Below are positions 10,970 to 23,881 of a stretch of DNA of 57,485 nucleotides, piece by piece. Below the pieces are notes generated by a model. That model saw only the letters and a list, made by a program, of their open reading frames with translations, had not been told where the DNA came from and ran no database searches. The position numbers and the translations under genes were made by a program. Origin of the DNA: Ectocarpus siliculosus (taxonomy: Eukaryota > Sar > Phaeophyceae > Ectocarpales > Ectocarpaceae). How positions within the stretch are numbered: position 1 is the stretch's first letter; each line of letters opens with the position of its first letter. The DNA lies in NCBI GenBank assembly GCA_000310025.1, contig FN648718.1, positions 7,466 through 64,950 on the forward strand, read 5' to 3'.

Positions 10970-13306
10970 ATGAGTTACAACAATTACGGCGATGGATTGG
11001 ATCTGGAGGAGGAGGGGCTCGATGAGTTTGCCGGGGCAGAAATCCCGACGAGCCTGAAGGGGCTTCGGGCCTGCAAGCGCTGTTCCCTCGTAAAAGGCAA
11101 CGACCAGGTGTGTCAGTGTGTGTGTGTTGGGTTGTGTGTGTTGCGTGCCATGCATACGCTTACAGATACGAAATAATAACGATTCCGTCCCTTCGTTGCA
11201 CTTTCCTCCCTTATCGGGTGCTCTGGAAGAGAATTTTGAGACCTGCTTGTAGGGTGTACGAACTACTTGTACAGGCCTTGTTGAGTCTACAGAGGTACAT
11301 GTCTACAGTATTACAACACGTGTTAACGTGTAGCCCCCGGCATCGATAGGCATCGGCGCCCGATATCCGACCCCTTCGACGTCGGAAGACGGTCTGACCA
11401 TGGAGGTGTCGGACGACGCTTTCCCGCAGTTCGGGCTGGTATGAGCACCCCCTCCTTGTAGCGGGATAGGTGCCAACCAGACAGGCAGGCGGATCGGAGG
11501 TGGAGGGGGGGGTGGTATACCGCCCCATTCACGGTTTCCGAAATTCGAAATTCGTAAGCGGGATGAACGTAAGCGGGATGAATTCTAGGGTTTTTGGGTT
11601 CGTCTGCACGTTTGGAAGTGGATTTGAGTATCGAAGAGCCACCGCCATGTGTACTCTGTTTTGACGCGAAGACTGCAGAGTCTCCGCCCCCCTTCTTGAA
11701 CCTGTGGGTACAAAGTGTTTTCATTCCTTCCTTTGGTCGGGCATGTGGTACTCAAACCAGAGGCAGTACGACGGGGTCCGCCTACCCTATTCTACACCAC
11801 GGACGGAAGCACTTGGCGCTTCGTTGAATTTGATTCTTGTGGCCACTCGGGATTCGTTCGAACGTGTGACCTTGGACCATCTATCCATCGCCTCTCCCCC
11901 CCCTGCCCCGCCGTATGTAGATGTCTTTGTCGCCGCCGCTGCTGCTGCTGCTGCTGCTGGCGGATTGACTGTACCTCTCTTTACCCACCGCCCGCTCGCT
12001 TGCTTTGTGCAGTTCGTGAACCACGGGTGCGAGAACTGCCCGTTCCTTCAGATGGAGAGCGACCAGGCCCGCGTTCAGGATTGCACAACCACATACTTTT
12101 CGGGGTGAGAGTGAGAAGGAGAACGCTTCCGCGTCCGTCGTCGTGAACACATGACGCAAACGAGTGTTTTCCGTGATTGTGTAACCTCTGCATACATCTA
12201 AATGAGAAGGGAGCAGCTGGTTCTGTCATAAACGATTTTTTCTTCCTTGGTGTTGAAGATTCCGTAGTTCGGACGACGACTTGGTTTACCTCCCGATTCA
12301 GTGGACCGTGACAAGCATATTTCGCGCTACACGCGCTCGGTCGGATAGCTCGAGTAGCACGAGTTGTGCTGTGCACTTCAAACCAACCGAGAAGCTCGAT
12401 GATGAAACACACGGCATAAACCGGACATGGCCCATCGATTGTGAGCGTTGCGCCCGTTTCTGTCTGTCCGTGGCATATTACTCTCAAATTCCAGCCCGCC
12501 GCCTTGTGGTTTTTGTACCACTCCACCTGCCACCCAACCCGCCAGCCCGGTCTCATGTCTTCTTCCTTGTTTCATCTTGGTCGTGTATCTCCACCATCAC
12601 CCCGGCGATGACCGCCACAGGCTTATCGCGATGATGGACCCTGAGTCCAGCTGGGTAGGGAAGTGGCAACGAATCAGTGAGTGGAATAGTGACGCCTTCG
12701 TTGCTGTTTGGTACAAAGGACATTGCCGCGCGGTACTGCTGCTGTTGTTGTTGTTAGTGCTCTCGTCGTTTTTTTACCCACCGTTAGTTCGCCCAAAAGA
12801 TAACCACAGCCCTTGAGCAGTTGCTGTCCGAAGCTGTGCACACGCGGCAATGGTACAGTAGTCTTTCGTAGAACGTGGAACGTGATTCCTCTCCGCCAGT
12901 GCGTAAGCGGCGACGGTAAACTGACTGACCCCTGCCGTTGGCCTCGCATCTCCGGTACGTCGTTTCGTCACACACCACACGCTTATCCTTCAATCAACAC
13001 AACCATAGAGGGCGTGCTGTCTCTCTGTCCCCCAGAGTGCGCAGGTTTGTTGATTTTCAGTACAATGTGCCGAAATCTTGTCATTTTACCACCACCCCCC
13101 TCCCAAATCTCCACTCGCGCCCTCTCGCCGCAAACGACTAATGATGGCCGGGGGTAATTCGTTGGTTGACCGATACTGCTGTAGGCGAATGTCGACCTGG
13201 AATGTACGCGATCGAGGTTGTGGGCGAGCTCCCGGGGGAGGTGCTCGAGTTCCTGGAGCAGAAGCGCATCCCGTTCCACTGCAAGCCGCCAGACTCCGCC
13301 AAGTAG
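10970..13306 (+). CDS. SPT4: Transcription elongation factor SPT4
   Basis: Small zinc-binding subunit of the Spt4-Spt5 (DSIF) complex, which binds RNA polymerase II and aids elongation in the nucleus. Four exons (10970-11107, 12013-12104, 12621-12676, 13185-13306) join in phase to 135 residues; family members are usually 100-120. Residues 1-30 are an acidic, Asn/Tyr-bearing N-terminal extension. The four-Cys zinc site is Cys35 and Cys38 (LRACKRCSLVK) with Cys52 and Cys55 (NHGCENCPFLQM). Then come CTTTYFSG, the hallmark MMDPESSWVGKWQRI, and GMYAIEVVGELP before a basic tail ending at TAG 13304. Every exon contributes family-specific residues, so the model is secure. The partner Spt5 is not in this window. 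The gene is divergent from HtrA and convergent with the MYND gene. Confidence 0.96.
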
Positions 13307-14325
13307 AGAGAAATATCGAGGGGGGGGGGGCATGGGTACTTGTTTGCATGCGTGCCCCCGTTTCGCTGGAGCACGTGTGGTGGTTTGGGCGGGGAGGAAA
13401 TACGGGAATACGGCAAGCATGCGCTATGGCTTTAGTGGAGCACATACGGTCGTGCATGTAGCATGGCAATGCCGTTGTTGCGTCGTTGTGAGGGCAGTTT
13501 TGCTCATGTGGTTGAAAAGAGAAACAGAACGTGCTGGGTACGGTGGTCAAGTAACTCCGAACCGTGACTACGTTCTGGAGTTGGTGTTTGTGTTGGGATC
13601 GTTTTGTTAAGTGTCGCGACGTGGTTCCGGCGCATGTTGCGGAAGGAACATGGGTGGTGGTTTTGGATGTTATACCCCCTTTCGGCTATCACGTCCGTTG
13701 GCCACTGGTCACCCCCGCCGCCCCCTCAACGTCACGCATCAGAGGCATTCCGCTGTCTGTTAGTGTCGCTCAGTCCCTGACAGCGACAATGTGCGGATGT
13801 CTTCCATGTGCTACGGTGACACCCTGGTCATCAGAGAGAGAGAGAGAGAGAGCGAGAGAGGACGAGAGGCAATGCGGTGGGGACTTAACGGACAGGCGCA
13901 CGTGCCGTTGTGTTTCGTAACACCTATATAGCTGACGGCCGTTCGCTGTTGGTCAGATCTACGGAACCAGCAGCTGTACAGAGAGGATGTGTCCGAAGCA
14001 ATAGATAGCAAGTAGTCTCAACATGCCTACCACCCGACACCATGCGGACTACTTAAGCGAGGAGGCACCTTTTCCCTCCGTCTGTCCTCGTTTTTGCCGC
14101 TTTTTGGTGCTGTGCCCAATTCCCTGTGACCACTGGATATGTCAGCTTGCGGCTCGACTAGTGCCCGCAATGGCTTTGCTCCGAAGAGGTCAGAAAAAAT
14201 GGCAAAGCGTCAGCCCCCGTCCTCAGTCAAGTGCAACTGGTCCGCGGTTTGTGTGAGGCTCTCCCGTCTAATGTGTTCCCCGTGAAGCGACGGAAAGATC
14301 CCGTCATTTGGGATGTCATAAGCGT

Positions 14326-14425
14326 NNNNNNNNNNNNNNNNNNNNNNNNNNNNNNNNNNNNNNNNNNNNNNNNNNNNNNNNNNNNNNNNNNNNNNNNNNN
14401 NNNNNNNNNNNNNNNNNNNNNNNNN
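14326..14425. other. Assembly gap (100 N)
   Basis: Exactly 100 N, a conventional placeholder of unknown true size. Confidence 0.99.
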
Positions 14426-14540
14426 GGGCAAATGGTTCCCGGTTTTTGGGGGGGTTTCCCCTTTAAAGGGTTCCCCCGGAAAGGGGCGAAAAATTCCCTT
14501 TTTGGGAGTTTATGGGGGCCCCCCCCCCCCCCCCCCCCGA
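14426..14540. other. Low-quality duplicate of the sequence before the gap
   Basis: From 14428 the sequence follows 14233-14325 base for base in outline (GCAA.TGGT..CGGTTT ... TTCCCC ... TTTGGGA.) but with bases smeared into G, C and T runs, ending in about 19 C. This is what an unmerged, badly called read end looks like, not a real repeat. Confidence 0.8.
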
Positions 14541-15487
14541 ATTCTATGCGCACACCCCACTGCCATGATAGTCAAGACCACCGCGGCGACCGAATTTCTT
14601 TCAAATGAAGGGGGGGGGCGATAGCAGGCAAAAGGAAGAATTCTGCCTCTTGCACGCAGTCTCCATGGAGGGCACGCAGCAGTGTGCCTATTCTCGTTTT
14701 GGGTTCTCGATTCAAGTGGGAAGAGTGAACACGCGCCAGGACCATGTGGTGCAATCAATCGTGGGCATGACAATCTCCCCCGGGGGTAACAAGCGACAAC
14801 ACGAAGAAAGGACACATCTGATAATAAGCACCGCTTTCGGGGTGGAGGTCGTGGTCGAAGGAATCTGTAATACTAGGTCGCCCTACTTCGATGGAATTGC
14901 TCTTTTCGCCAACTGCCTGTTCTCCATTGGAAGCGGAGGTACAATAAAATCCTGCTGTCGTCACGAAACGCAAGAAGGAAGAGAACACCCAATCAAACGG
15001 GTAACACGGCAACACACAAACTGCGCACAACAAAATACATGCCGTACATCCTCTAACTGCAACACACCACACCACAGGAACCGCACTGGCCTCTACCCTC
15101 GTGAAAAAGGCAAACCACTATACTACAATAGGGAGGGCTACCTACTAACATTTCAGGAAGCGGCACCACCGCCACTGGTCCCCGCGCCCCAAACCCCAGG
15201 CTCTCGCGATGACGAGGAGAATAACAGGAGCGTCACCGGCAGCCGCTGACACTACGACGTCGGATGTCTGGCGTGTCGACCGAGAAGGGCAGTCGGAATC
15301 CCACGGCCGGACGCTTGCCCTCGACACCACACCAGAGTGTACACCTCCTCCTCGGTGCCCCGCCCCCCCCCGCGCGCCCATGCCGGATACATACACACGC
15401 AAGCGCAATGTGCCTGTTACCCCGGCGCGATCTGATTTTATGTGATTGTTCCATCAAGAGACAATAACGACTACGAAGTACTATTTA

Positions 15488-18400
15488 TCAATCTGTGTCG
15501 TCGAGATTGAGCTGCAGCGCGTCCTTTTCCTTGTACTCCAGCCCCAGCTGGCGGCACACGGCCCACCCCGGCACGAGCGGCACGACCACGACCGCCATGT
15601 AGCCGCAGCGGGCCCTGAACAGCACCACCATCTCGGCCTTGGTGTCGTAAGACTCCACGGCGGCCTCGAGGGGACTTCTGATCACCTAGAAAAGATAAAA
15701 CATTTCATGACATATTCATTCTCATCGTCAAACATTCCATCACATATTTTTTGGTCAAAGCTTTGAAACGAGAGACGTACCTTACCTGAGAGGCGCAGTC
15801 CCAAACGGGGACGGCACCCGGAGGATTGATTGCTGCGAAGAAAACAAGCTTAAAAGGTGTGGCTAGCTAGGTATTGTTGCTGCTATTCACTAAAAAGGAC
15901 ACGTCGCCAAAAAAAAAACGTCCGACCTCTCGACTGGGAAGAGCCGTACTTGCAAGACACGAGAAAAAATACAACCTTTGATTCTCGCCAGTTGCTAACT
16001 TGTTGGCGGATATTGGCGAGGCACGCAGGGCGGAAAGAGGCGGCCTCCCCGATAGAGGCAGGGGGGAAGGAGGAGGCGTGGCAACGCTTTGGTGGCCGTG
16101 GAAGCAGACTACACGCAGCAGCACAACTTCAACCACGACCACCACCACCACCAACAATAGCAACGGCGACAACCAGGGCATGGGAAAAGGGGCGCAAAAC
16201 ACGTAGGACAAGGGCTTCACTCACCCCGAGTTCAAAGTCGTCCTGCAGAACGGCGTCCACGAACTCTCCCATGCTCAGGAAGTGGAGGATGATGCTGCGG
16301 TCAAGCCTGCGCCCGTTGCTGTTGACGGGTCGCAAGTACTCCAGCTCCAGCACGGGGTTCGGTGTCTGCTTCGGCAAGACGGAATAGGAATGGGCCGGGT
16401 CGGTGGGCTGTGTGACCTACTAATACATGTATCACAGCACCTGCTCCCCTCCTTACCACCACATCCCTCCGCTGTTCCACCTGCTGTTTCGTTGAGCACG
16501 ATGCCCCTACCCCCTCCCGTGCTTTCCTCTTCGCGCGAACGCGCCGCCGCTGCCAACGCCTTGCCTCGTCTTGAAGCAGCCGAGCTTCGCAACCGCCACC
16601 TCCTCGACCTCATCACTCGTTCAACCATGGTCACCACCGACGCCCGTGGTCAAGCTGGGGACCATTCCTGTTGCATCCCTTACGCTACATGAGCAAAAGA
16701 CACAGATGAAACCCGAACGCTCAGAAGGCGCAGGGCTTGCCGAAGGATAGTCTGACGGACCGACCCTACGGTGAGACACATGTACCAAGCAAACGAAAGC
16801 AACGCGCAAAAGCTGTGGCTGACGAGCAAGCAAGGGCAGCAACTTGTTCAAAAAACAAGCAACTTACACCAAGCAGACACGAAAAATAGCACCAGAAAGC
16901 GCAACTCCGTATGCCGATAACGCCAAGTGTAACAGAACTAAGGGCGATCTGGAAGACCCGTGATGAAGAACCCATCTGTACTACAGTAGCTCGTGTGGAA
17001 CAGCAGTGCAGCTGTTGCCCTGTCAACCGGTAGGAACGACACCGGTGGGGCAGGATCGGTTCCCTCAAGCAGGGGCTACTGGATCCTGTCCCCTGATTCG
17101 TCCTTCCATCGGGGAGTTACACCTCCCCGCTCCTTCTAGAAGGAATGGAATCCCTTCTACGTTTTGCATACAGAACCCTAAACTCAATACCCCGCAACGC
17201 AATGGTTGTGCGGTCGCGCAGCAGTAGATATGCGTACAATCGTCGCAGAAATTCGAAAAGTGTACATAAGATTTCACTCCCATATGACGTGTGCACAATA
17301 TGCTTCTTTGACCTTGACGTGTCAGTGGGAGGCAGTGGTACTGTACTGCACTGTAGCAGTTCGTTTTCAACCCAAAGAGAAAGCAAAAAAACGTGGAAGA
17401 GAATTATGACGTCACCGATTGTTTTACCTGTACGAAAACGAAGCCTCTACCGAGCGCCTCCCCGTGGCACACCGCGAACGGACACAGGTAGAGCCGCACC
17501 CGCCCGAGAACCCTCGCCACCACGCTCTGTCTGTCGAGCGGCGCCCGGCCACCCCCCGCGTCCCCGCCTCGCATCTCCTTCAGCTGGCCGCACATGGCCT
17601 TGTGATCCTTCTTCCAGTCGATCACCTTTCGCGACATTTTTCACCACGTGCACCACCGAAAGAAAAGGAAGCGAATTGAAGAATGCCGCGAGAGAGTGAC
17701 GCCATTGTCGAAGTACACGATAGTATCTAAACGGGCGTTTTTTTTCATGTCTTCGCCGGAAAATCTCATCCATAGAGCGATATTGTTGGTAGCAAGCTGG
17801 GATTCCCAAGCGGGATGAGTCCACCAGTGTCAGCACTAGAGCCGCAGCACTAGAGCCGCAGCAGTAGTGGCAAACCGCAAGTGCTGTGACCGCGAGGCCA
17901 GAGCCCGGGGGCGGGGGACGGGTGGTAGGACGTGGAAGGTATCTAGGATACGGAGAAGGTGTGAATACTTTAGTCACCTGACACTCCCGGCTGCAGTACT
18001 TGGCGCCGCACTTGGAGCAGCAGCAAAACGGACGCCCCGTGGGCTCCTCCGTCTTGTTGCACGCAGCACGTTGACAACTCGCCAAGCATAGCCCCGGCGG
18101 AGCGCGTGCGGTGGCCTTCTCTCCTGCCAGCTGAGCAAAAAAAAAGAAAGAAGCCGGAAGGAGACGGAATCGAGATAAGTGTGGCGCGGTTGGGCAGCCA
18201 GCTGGGGGTACGTGTTGGCGGCGTAGTGTGCTGTGCCGGTCGCGTCGATATTTCCGACGATTTGATGATTTCAGCTAAAATGGAAAGGCGCGCGAGGAGT
18301 TGCTGTGCACAATGCTACACTGGGCTGCTGTGACTATTTAAGCATTTTATGCGATTGGCTGGTGGACTCCAAGAACGGATCATGCATGGAGGCCGACAGA

Positions 18401-19387
18401 CACAAGCTTTCGATTTGACCCCCATCACACGTTGGTCGTACGTGTTTGACGGTGACGGGTGCGCGTGTAACATTGTATGATGAACCTGCTTAGGTCTCCA
18501 TGCAGGCTACATGTGTAGATACGCCTGCTTAGTTCTTATCTTTGCACTATCTATAAATGTACTGTAGATGCGCCAGCTCTACCAGCAGTAGCAGGTCCTC
18601 CTGTAGCCAACATGTTGTAGACTACTGCTGTACAGCAGTAGATACTGCTTAGGTTAACGTCGCGATTGCTCAGGTTGACCCCTTTCGAGCCGCTTCAAAA
18701 ATCTATTGGTCTTTGAGTACAAGTACAGCAAACGTAGACCGCAACGGAACATTGGGCTCGTCGGCTGCTGCCGTTCGGCTGGAGCAGTAGATAGAAAGGC
18801 GGGGCCTCTGCGCTGCTTACCGAAGCCGGCACAGAGCAGGCGACACGGACAACGACGACCGCCATGCATGATGTACATGTTGCGTGATTTGTGTGCGGGA
18901 TGGGGTTGCATATACAAAAAAGATCTGGTATTAGTGCAGCTACAGAGCTACAGAGCTGCCGTGCAATAACTACGAGGTTGGGGCCGTGGGTTCTCTCGCT
19001 TTCTCTTGTGTCTCTCTCGCCCTCTCCCTGCTCCCTGCCCCCGCCGCTTTCTCACCGCATACATGAGATCCAGCTCAAATTTAAATACCATGCCGTCCGC
19101 GCGCGTCTTCTCTATGTCGCTGATTATCCGCATGCCCTTCTTGATGCTCTCGCAGACCTCCCCCGACACAACAGCAGTCTTGTCACCCTTGACGCCCTCC
19201 TCCTCTTTGGGTTCCGTCGCTGTTGCAGACGTGGGTGTCGCCGACGTGCTACCTTGCCCTTCCGTACCCATGTCGACCTCGCTTTTTGGCACACTTTCCT
19301 CCTCGCCAGCAGACTCGTTCCCTCTGCTGCTGATTCTCTCCAGGAGCCTCTCGGGGCGCCTCTGTCCCTGTCTCTTATGGTACGTCC
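15488..19387 (-). CDS. MYND zinc-finger protein (5' end unresolved)
   Basis: Exons joined in phase: about 19387-19056, 18130-17978, 17625-17428, 16365-16225, 15848-15786, 15685-15488 (stop). The second and third exons together build a MYND zinc finger: CQRAACNK, then CSKCGAKYCSRECQ, then VIDWKKDHKAMC, with the paired Cys, the final HxxxC and the typical CS.ECQ..DWK.HK spacing. MYND fingers are mainly protein-interaction modules. Upstream is a charged, Ser/Glu-rich exon with a coiled-coil-like part (GEVCESIKKGMRIISDIEK). Downstream are about 200 residues I do not recognise, including LELEYLRPVN, LSMGEFVDAVLQDDFEL, LVFFAAINPPGAVPVW and an acidic terminus LQLNLDDTD. There is no SET motif, so it is not an SMYD methyltransferase. 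The first exon and start codon probably lie between 19.39 and 19.83 kb; the long frame there opens with GTG, not ATG. It is divergent from the deaminase fusion gene. Confidence 0.85.
18622..18641. repeat. Perfect 20-bp palindrome
   Basis: CTACTGCTGTACAGCAGTAG equals its own reverse complement. It lies in the large MYND intron among related TACTGCTGTA-type words. The same word recurs at other places, for example at the SPT4 exon 4 acceptor (about 13174-13184) and near 37490-37590. Confidence 0.85.
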
Positions 19388-19830
19388 CTCGTGACGAAAT
19401 ACCGGCAGCGGTTGGGGCAGACGGAGGGGGTGAAGAGACACCCGGGGGGAGGGGGTGTCTGGATGTCCGGTGGATGGCGTGTGACGGGACTGTGAGACGG
19501 GGCACCGTGAATCAGCGAACGACGCTCGCTCTCTCTGTCTCTCTGCTGTGCTGCGTCCCCCGCCCACTCTTTGCTCGGGAGCTCGGGAATACCGAACACG
19601 ATGCGTACGAGAGTGATAGTGCCATGAGCTGAAGCAGGCCGTTTGTGTTTTTCTCCGGGGTTCTGATCAGCCTGCCGTCGGTCTCTTAAGGAGTAACGAT
19701 ATCGATCAGTTAACCAGCCAACTCCGGAGCAGTAGCAGGTCGCAGATCGTGAAGACAGCGACGCACTAAAAAATACATACACGTGCTGTGCACATACACT
19801 GCTGTGCTGTGGAGTAGTCTTTCTGCGAAC
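19388..19830. promoter_or_regulatory. Head-to-head region between MYND and deaminase-fusion genes
   Basis: It contains the unresolved first exon of the MYND gene and the 5' UTR/promoter of the deaminase-fusion gene, whose ATG is at 19831. No core promoter motif is convincing. Assigned by position. Confidence 0.4.
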
Positions 19831-22800
19831 ATGTCACAGCAGCCGCAGCAGCAGCTTGCCGGAGCGGTTGTGGTGCTAGCCTTGTCGATCGTCACGCTCG
19901 CCGCCGTGCTTGCGAGCATGGAGCGGGGTCGGTCACGGCGGCACGCGAGAGGGTGCACCAACCATAGTCCACATGCGGCGGTTACGCGAGGAGAGGGCGC
20001 CAACCCTGAGAGTTTCCCCGCAGCGCCTGCACTCGGGTCGACTGCGGAGGGAAATGGAAAGGTCGTGGGGGTGGTGGAAGCGAGCACACCGCCCGGTGGT
20101 GGTGCTGCTGCAGGCGAGCGGACTCCTTCGGGCACGGAGGGTTCGGCGGGCCGGCGGCTGGAAATCCTGGTGCACAACATCTCGCACAAGGATATGGTTC
20201 TGTCGCTCAGAAGGACGCGAAAGGCTGCCGCCGCGATGCCTCGACGGCCTCCGACCGGGGAAGAGGCCATGAGCAACGTCATCGATGCGGTGAGTTGCAC
20301 ACAATCATTCGGAATTTTTTGCACAACATGCGCCGTCGTCCGCATTCCCTGCGACGATAGAAACAATTGTGACATGCTGTCTTTTATTCGGCTTACATAC
20401 ATGTTCGAAGCAGTTCAAGGTTTTACATGAAGCGATTCGACATTTCAAATTACATGAAGACAATCAAAGTTTCTAAATGGAAGATTCTGTTTTTCTCGCC
20501 CCACGCAAGAAACCGAATACGTGAAAAGGTGTCGCGGTCCGTACCCTGGATCTCCTCTTGCTGTTGTTGTATTTCGTTGGAATGCGTGTGGCGTTCCGCT
20601 AATCCGCTAACCTGCAACTCATGCGTACCATGAAGTCCGCAGGACTATCTTTCCGCGCGTGAGTGGCGTGGTCTAAGTCGCCGCCAGTATTTACAGTTCC
20701 ATGTGCGATCCCCGCTCTCGATCTCACTACTCTCGCCCCCGTCGCACGCTCTCAGCGCTTGCTCTCATCCAGTACTCATCTTAAGCAGTCTTCAAGACTT
20801 TGGCCTCCTCCTCCTTGAACGGAATTTTTCGACTAAAGTATCTTGGGGCCAAGTGGACCACACTGCCGCAGGCGGACTCTGGAATACAGCAGTCACACCT
20901 TCAGTACGAAAAACTTTCTCTCTATTGTATTGGCTGCAATATAACCGAACGGCTTTTCATATCACCACTACATCTCGGCCCCTCCCTTCCTACCAGCGCG
21001 CACATGCACCACGCTCTGCTCAAAAACACGCCACTATGGCGGCCGACACTTTTCACTGTACATGGTACATGCGCGGCTCGCTTGTTCGAGGTTGGCGGCG
21101 GACGCGTGCCAGCCGAAACCCTTGCACCGCTACGCGCGATCTGTTGCTTCAACGTCCGGCCGAAATCACTCGCGGAACACGAACGGTAAAACTGCTGCGT
21201 GCGTGTGCGTGTCCGCCGACAGGCCGACACGGCGCTCGCACGGCCGAAGTTCAGCCTCTTCAAGCGATCGAGCGAACTTATCCTGCACAAGCTGCAGGAG
21301 ATACGGGCGGCGGGCGGGAGGGAGCCCCCGCCGGCCGTGTGCCCGGTGTACCGCCGAGGGGAGCCCGACTTAAGGTCCGGGCCGCCCTCTGCTCCGCGAG
21401 AGAGGTGAGAAAAACGGAAAAGAACGACGGGGGAGGAGCAGCGAAAAGGAGAGAAAAACATACATTGTGTGTGTAGAGGTGTTGCGACCGAAAACGCTAC
21501 AGCGGAATTTATTTCACGGGGTGTAGGCGAACGGATCGCGCCCCCCTCTCCTGCAAACGTTCGCATACCCCAAAGCCTGGTTTCAAGATCAGAAGGGAAC
21601 AAAACGCCGCGATGCCGTCTGTTCTTGGAGCTCTTTTCGATACGTACAAGGAGGTGCGGGTTTTGAGGTTGCTGGTAAGCCTTGCAGGTGTGCTACAGCT
21701 TGGGGGGCAGACGAGACGGCGTTTGCTCAGGGGTCATGCATGCGTCAACCCAGTCGCGGTGAGTTACTTCTCCCGGACGCCGCTCCCAGTTCCAAGCGAT
21801 GGACAACACGATACAACCAACACTCAAGCTTCGCAACCACAATTGATGAACGGAACGAGATTGTTTTCTCGGGGATCTCTGTTTTTTTTTTTTTGCGCCT
21901 GGTCACTGTCTCTCGTAGCCCCGCTCACGAAACCTCGCCGCTTGGCGCCTTTCTTCGCAGCGTGTCCGTCGGGTTCGACCTGGACGACACCCCGATACCG
22001 ATCTTCGACCTGGCCGGCTACCGCGTCCGCAGCGAGGACCTAGACCGCCTCGCCCCCGCCGCCGGCCGCCGGAGCTCCTCGAACCTCCTGCGCAAGGTCC
22101 TGAACAGGAGGGATTCTTCTGGGCTGTTCCTGGCCGGCGGCGGCGGCGGCGGCGGCGGTGGCGGCGGCGGTAGCGGCGGTGGCGGTGGAACCGGTAGATT
22201 ACTCCCCGTGCAAGATCCCGGACCAAGGCAGCTGCTGCTGCAGCAGCAGCCCCAGCTGCAGCAGCTGAAGGAAGACGGGAGTGGGGACGGGGGATGCGGC
22301 GGCGGCGGCGGCGGCGGGGGGAAAGGCGAAGGGGAAGCGTTCATCAGCGGGGTGTACTTCCCGCTGCTGTCCGTCCTCATGCCCAAGTGGATGGAGCTGC
22401 TGGCCAGGAGCGGGGACGACGTGGATTCGTCCAAGACGGTGCTGCTCGTTAGCGGCGTGGGACAGCCCCGCAACGAGGAGCACCGCCTGGAGGACAACTC
22501 CACCGAGGTGAGAAACGAGCAAGGTTGCGCCGTCTTGTTTCGGCCACGATTTCACGCCCAACCAAACGTTTCCTGCCTTGTCGGCGTCTCGCGGCCGCCG
22601 TTGATTGCAGCCTGGCGAACAGCGGCGGTGCTTGCTCTTTTGTTCCGGGAGCTTTTTACCGTTGCGCTTCATCCGTCTCTTGGTGTCTTCTTGCTCGGGA
22701 TGGTCCGTGCCCTCCCCGTGCCGACTCGCATCCTCCTCCTACGTTTCCGCATGGGTGGTTCCTTCGCACCCTCTTTCTCTTCCCCCGAGTGCTGTCACTG

Positions 22801-23284
22801 CTGTCTACCGTCTTCCAAAACGATCGCTTGCCCCGAAGTCGTCCATGAGTAGTGGTAGGGCTGAAGGCCGCGTGGAGCGTGCTCCCGGTTGAAATCAAGC
22901 CGCATGCTGTTCCTTAAGGTGTCGAACCCCTTCTTGTCATGTCCTTTTCCTTTCCCCTGGGATGTCCCTTGTGCGGCTAGAGAATGGGCGCAGTGTGGCA
23001 CAGGATAACACTAAGTGCGGCTAAAATCCACTAGATAGCGACAGCGTGAACAAGAAGTGATCTCTGCTCTGCTTTGTTCCCTCGTGACCATCCCTACGCG
23101 TTTGTTTCTCTATCTCGCGTGATGGCGCGTTTAAATATCTCGGTTACGTTACGACATCACGGGCACAGGTGACAGCGGTCCTGATGGAGGCGTTCTTGAA
23201 GAGGCACTTCCCCACCGTGCGCGTCGTACGCGTGCACTCCGACACGAATATTTTCAGGTGTGTAAGTGCTGCTGCTGCTGTTGT

Positions 23285-23331
<47 letters not shown>

Positions 23332-23332
23332 T

Positions 23333-23367
<35 letters not shown>

Positions 23368-23368
23368 T

Positions 23369-23409
<41 letters not shown>

Positions 23410-23814
23410 TGTTGTGGTTGTTGTTTGTCCTTTCGTGATCTAAACTTCCAGCGGTAGGATTGTCTGCCTCTCACCGCGTAAGCTTACGTATCAGCGGTTT
23501 GAATCATCTTCGAAACGGCCGCGTTTCGTGTTCCTCTCTGCCTAGTCTAAACAACGCGTGTGTTTCGTTCATGGCATGCTCCCCGGTGATGTTGTCCTTG
23601 AAATGGATCAGGTATGACGACAACATCCGCTTCGTGAAGACGGAGCTGTTGCCCCTGCTCAACGCCGAGCGCAGCCAAATGGCGGAGAAATACGGAGAGG
23701 ACTGGCAGGTTTGGTGGTTCTGTTGTTGTAGCATTGCTTGTCATGCTGCTCTTGCTGCCGTACTTGTTTCTCGTGCTGCTCTCTTCTCCACTGTTGTTGA
23801 CTCTCCCTCTCTCC

Positions 23815-23881
<67 letters not shown>

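Larger units (their letters stand above)
13307..15487. other. Convergent intergenic region with a sequence gap
   Basis: It contains the presumed 3' UTRs of SPT4 (plus) and of the MYND gene (minus), a GAGAGA tract near 13833-13860, and a 100-N gap. The frame at 14605-15249 on the plus strand has no recognisable content and is probably chance. Confidence 0.5.

Noticed and set aside
14605-15249. 214-codon plus-strand frame after the first gap
   Set aside because: No recognisable domain. It lies in the convergent 3' region and overlaps low-quality sequence at its start.
15786-15837. TTCGCAG|CAATC as the acceptor of the fifth listed MYND exon
   Set aside because: It needs a different phase from the preceding donor. 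The upstream TTTTAAG acceptor at 15849 keeps the frame and adds LVFFAA.
23258-23460. CRISPR-like or coding repeat
   Set aside because: The units are six bases with no spacers: a plain GTTGCT microsatellite inside an intron. The open poly-Cys and poly-Leu frames are artefacts.
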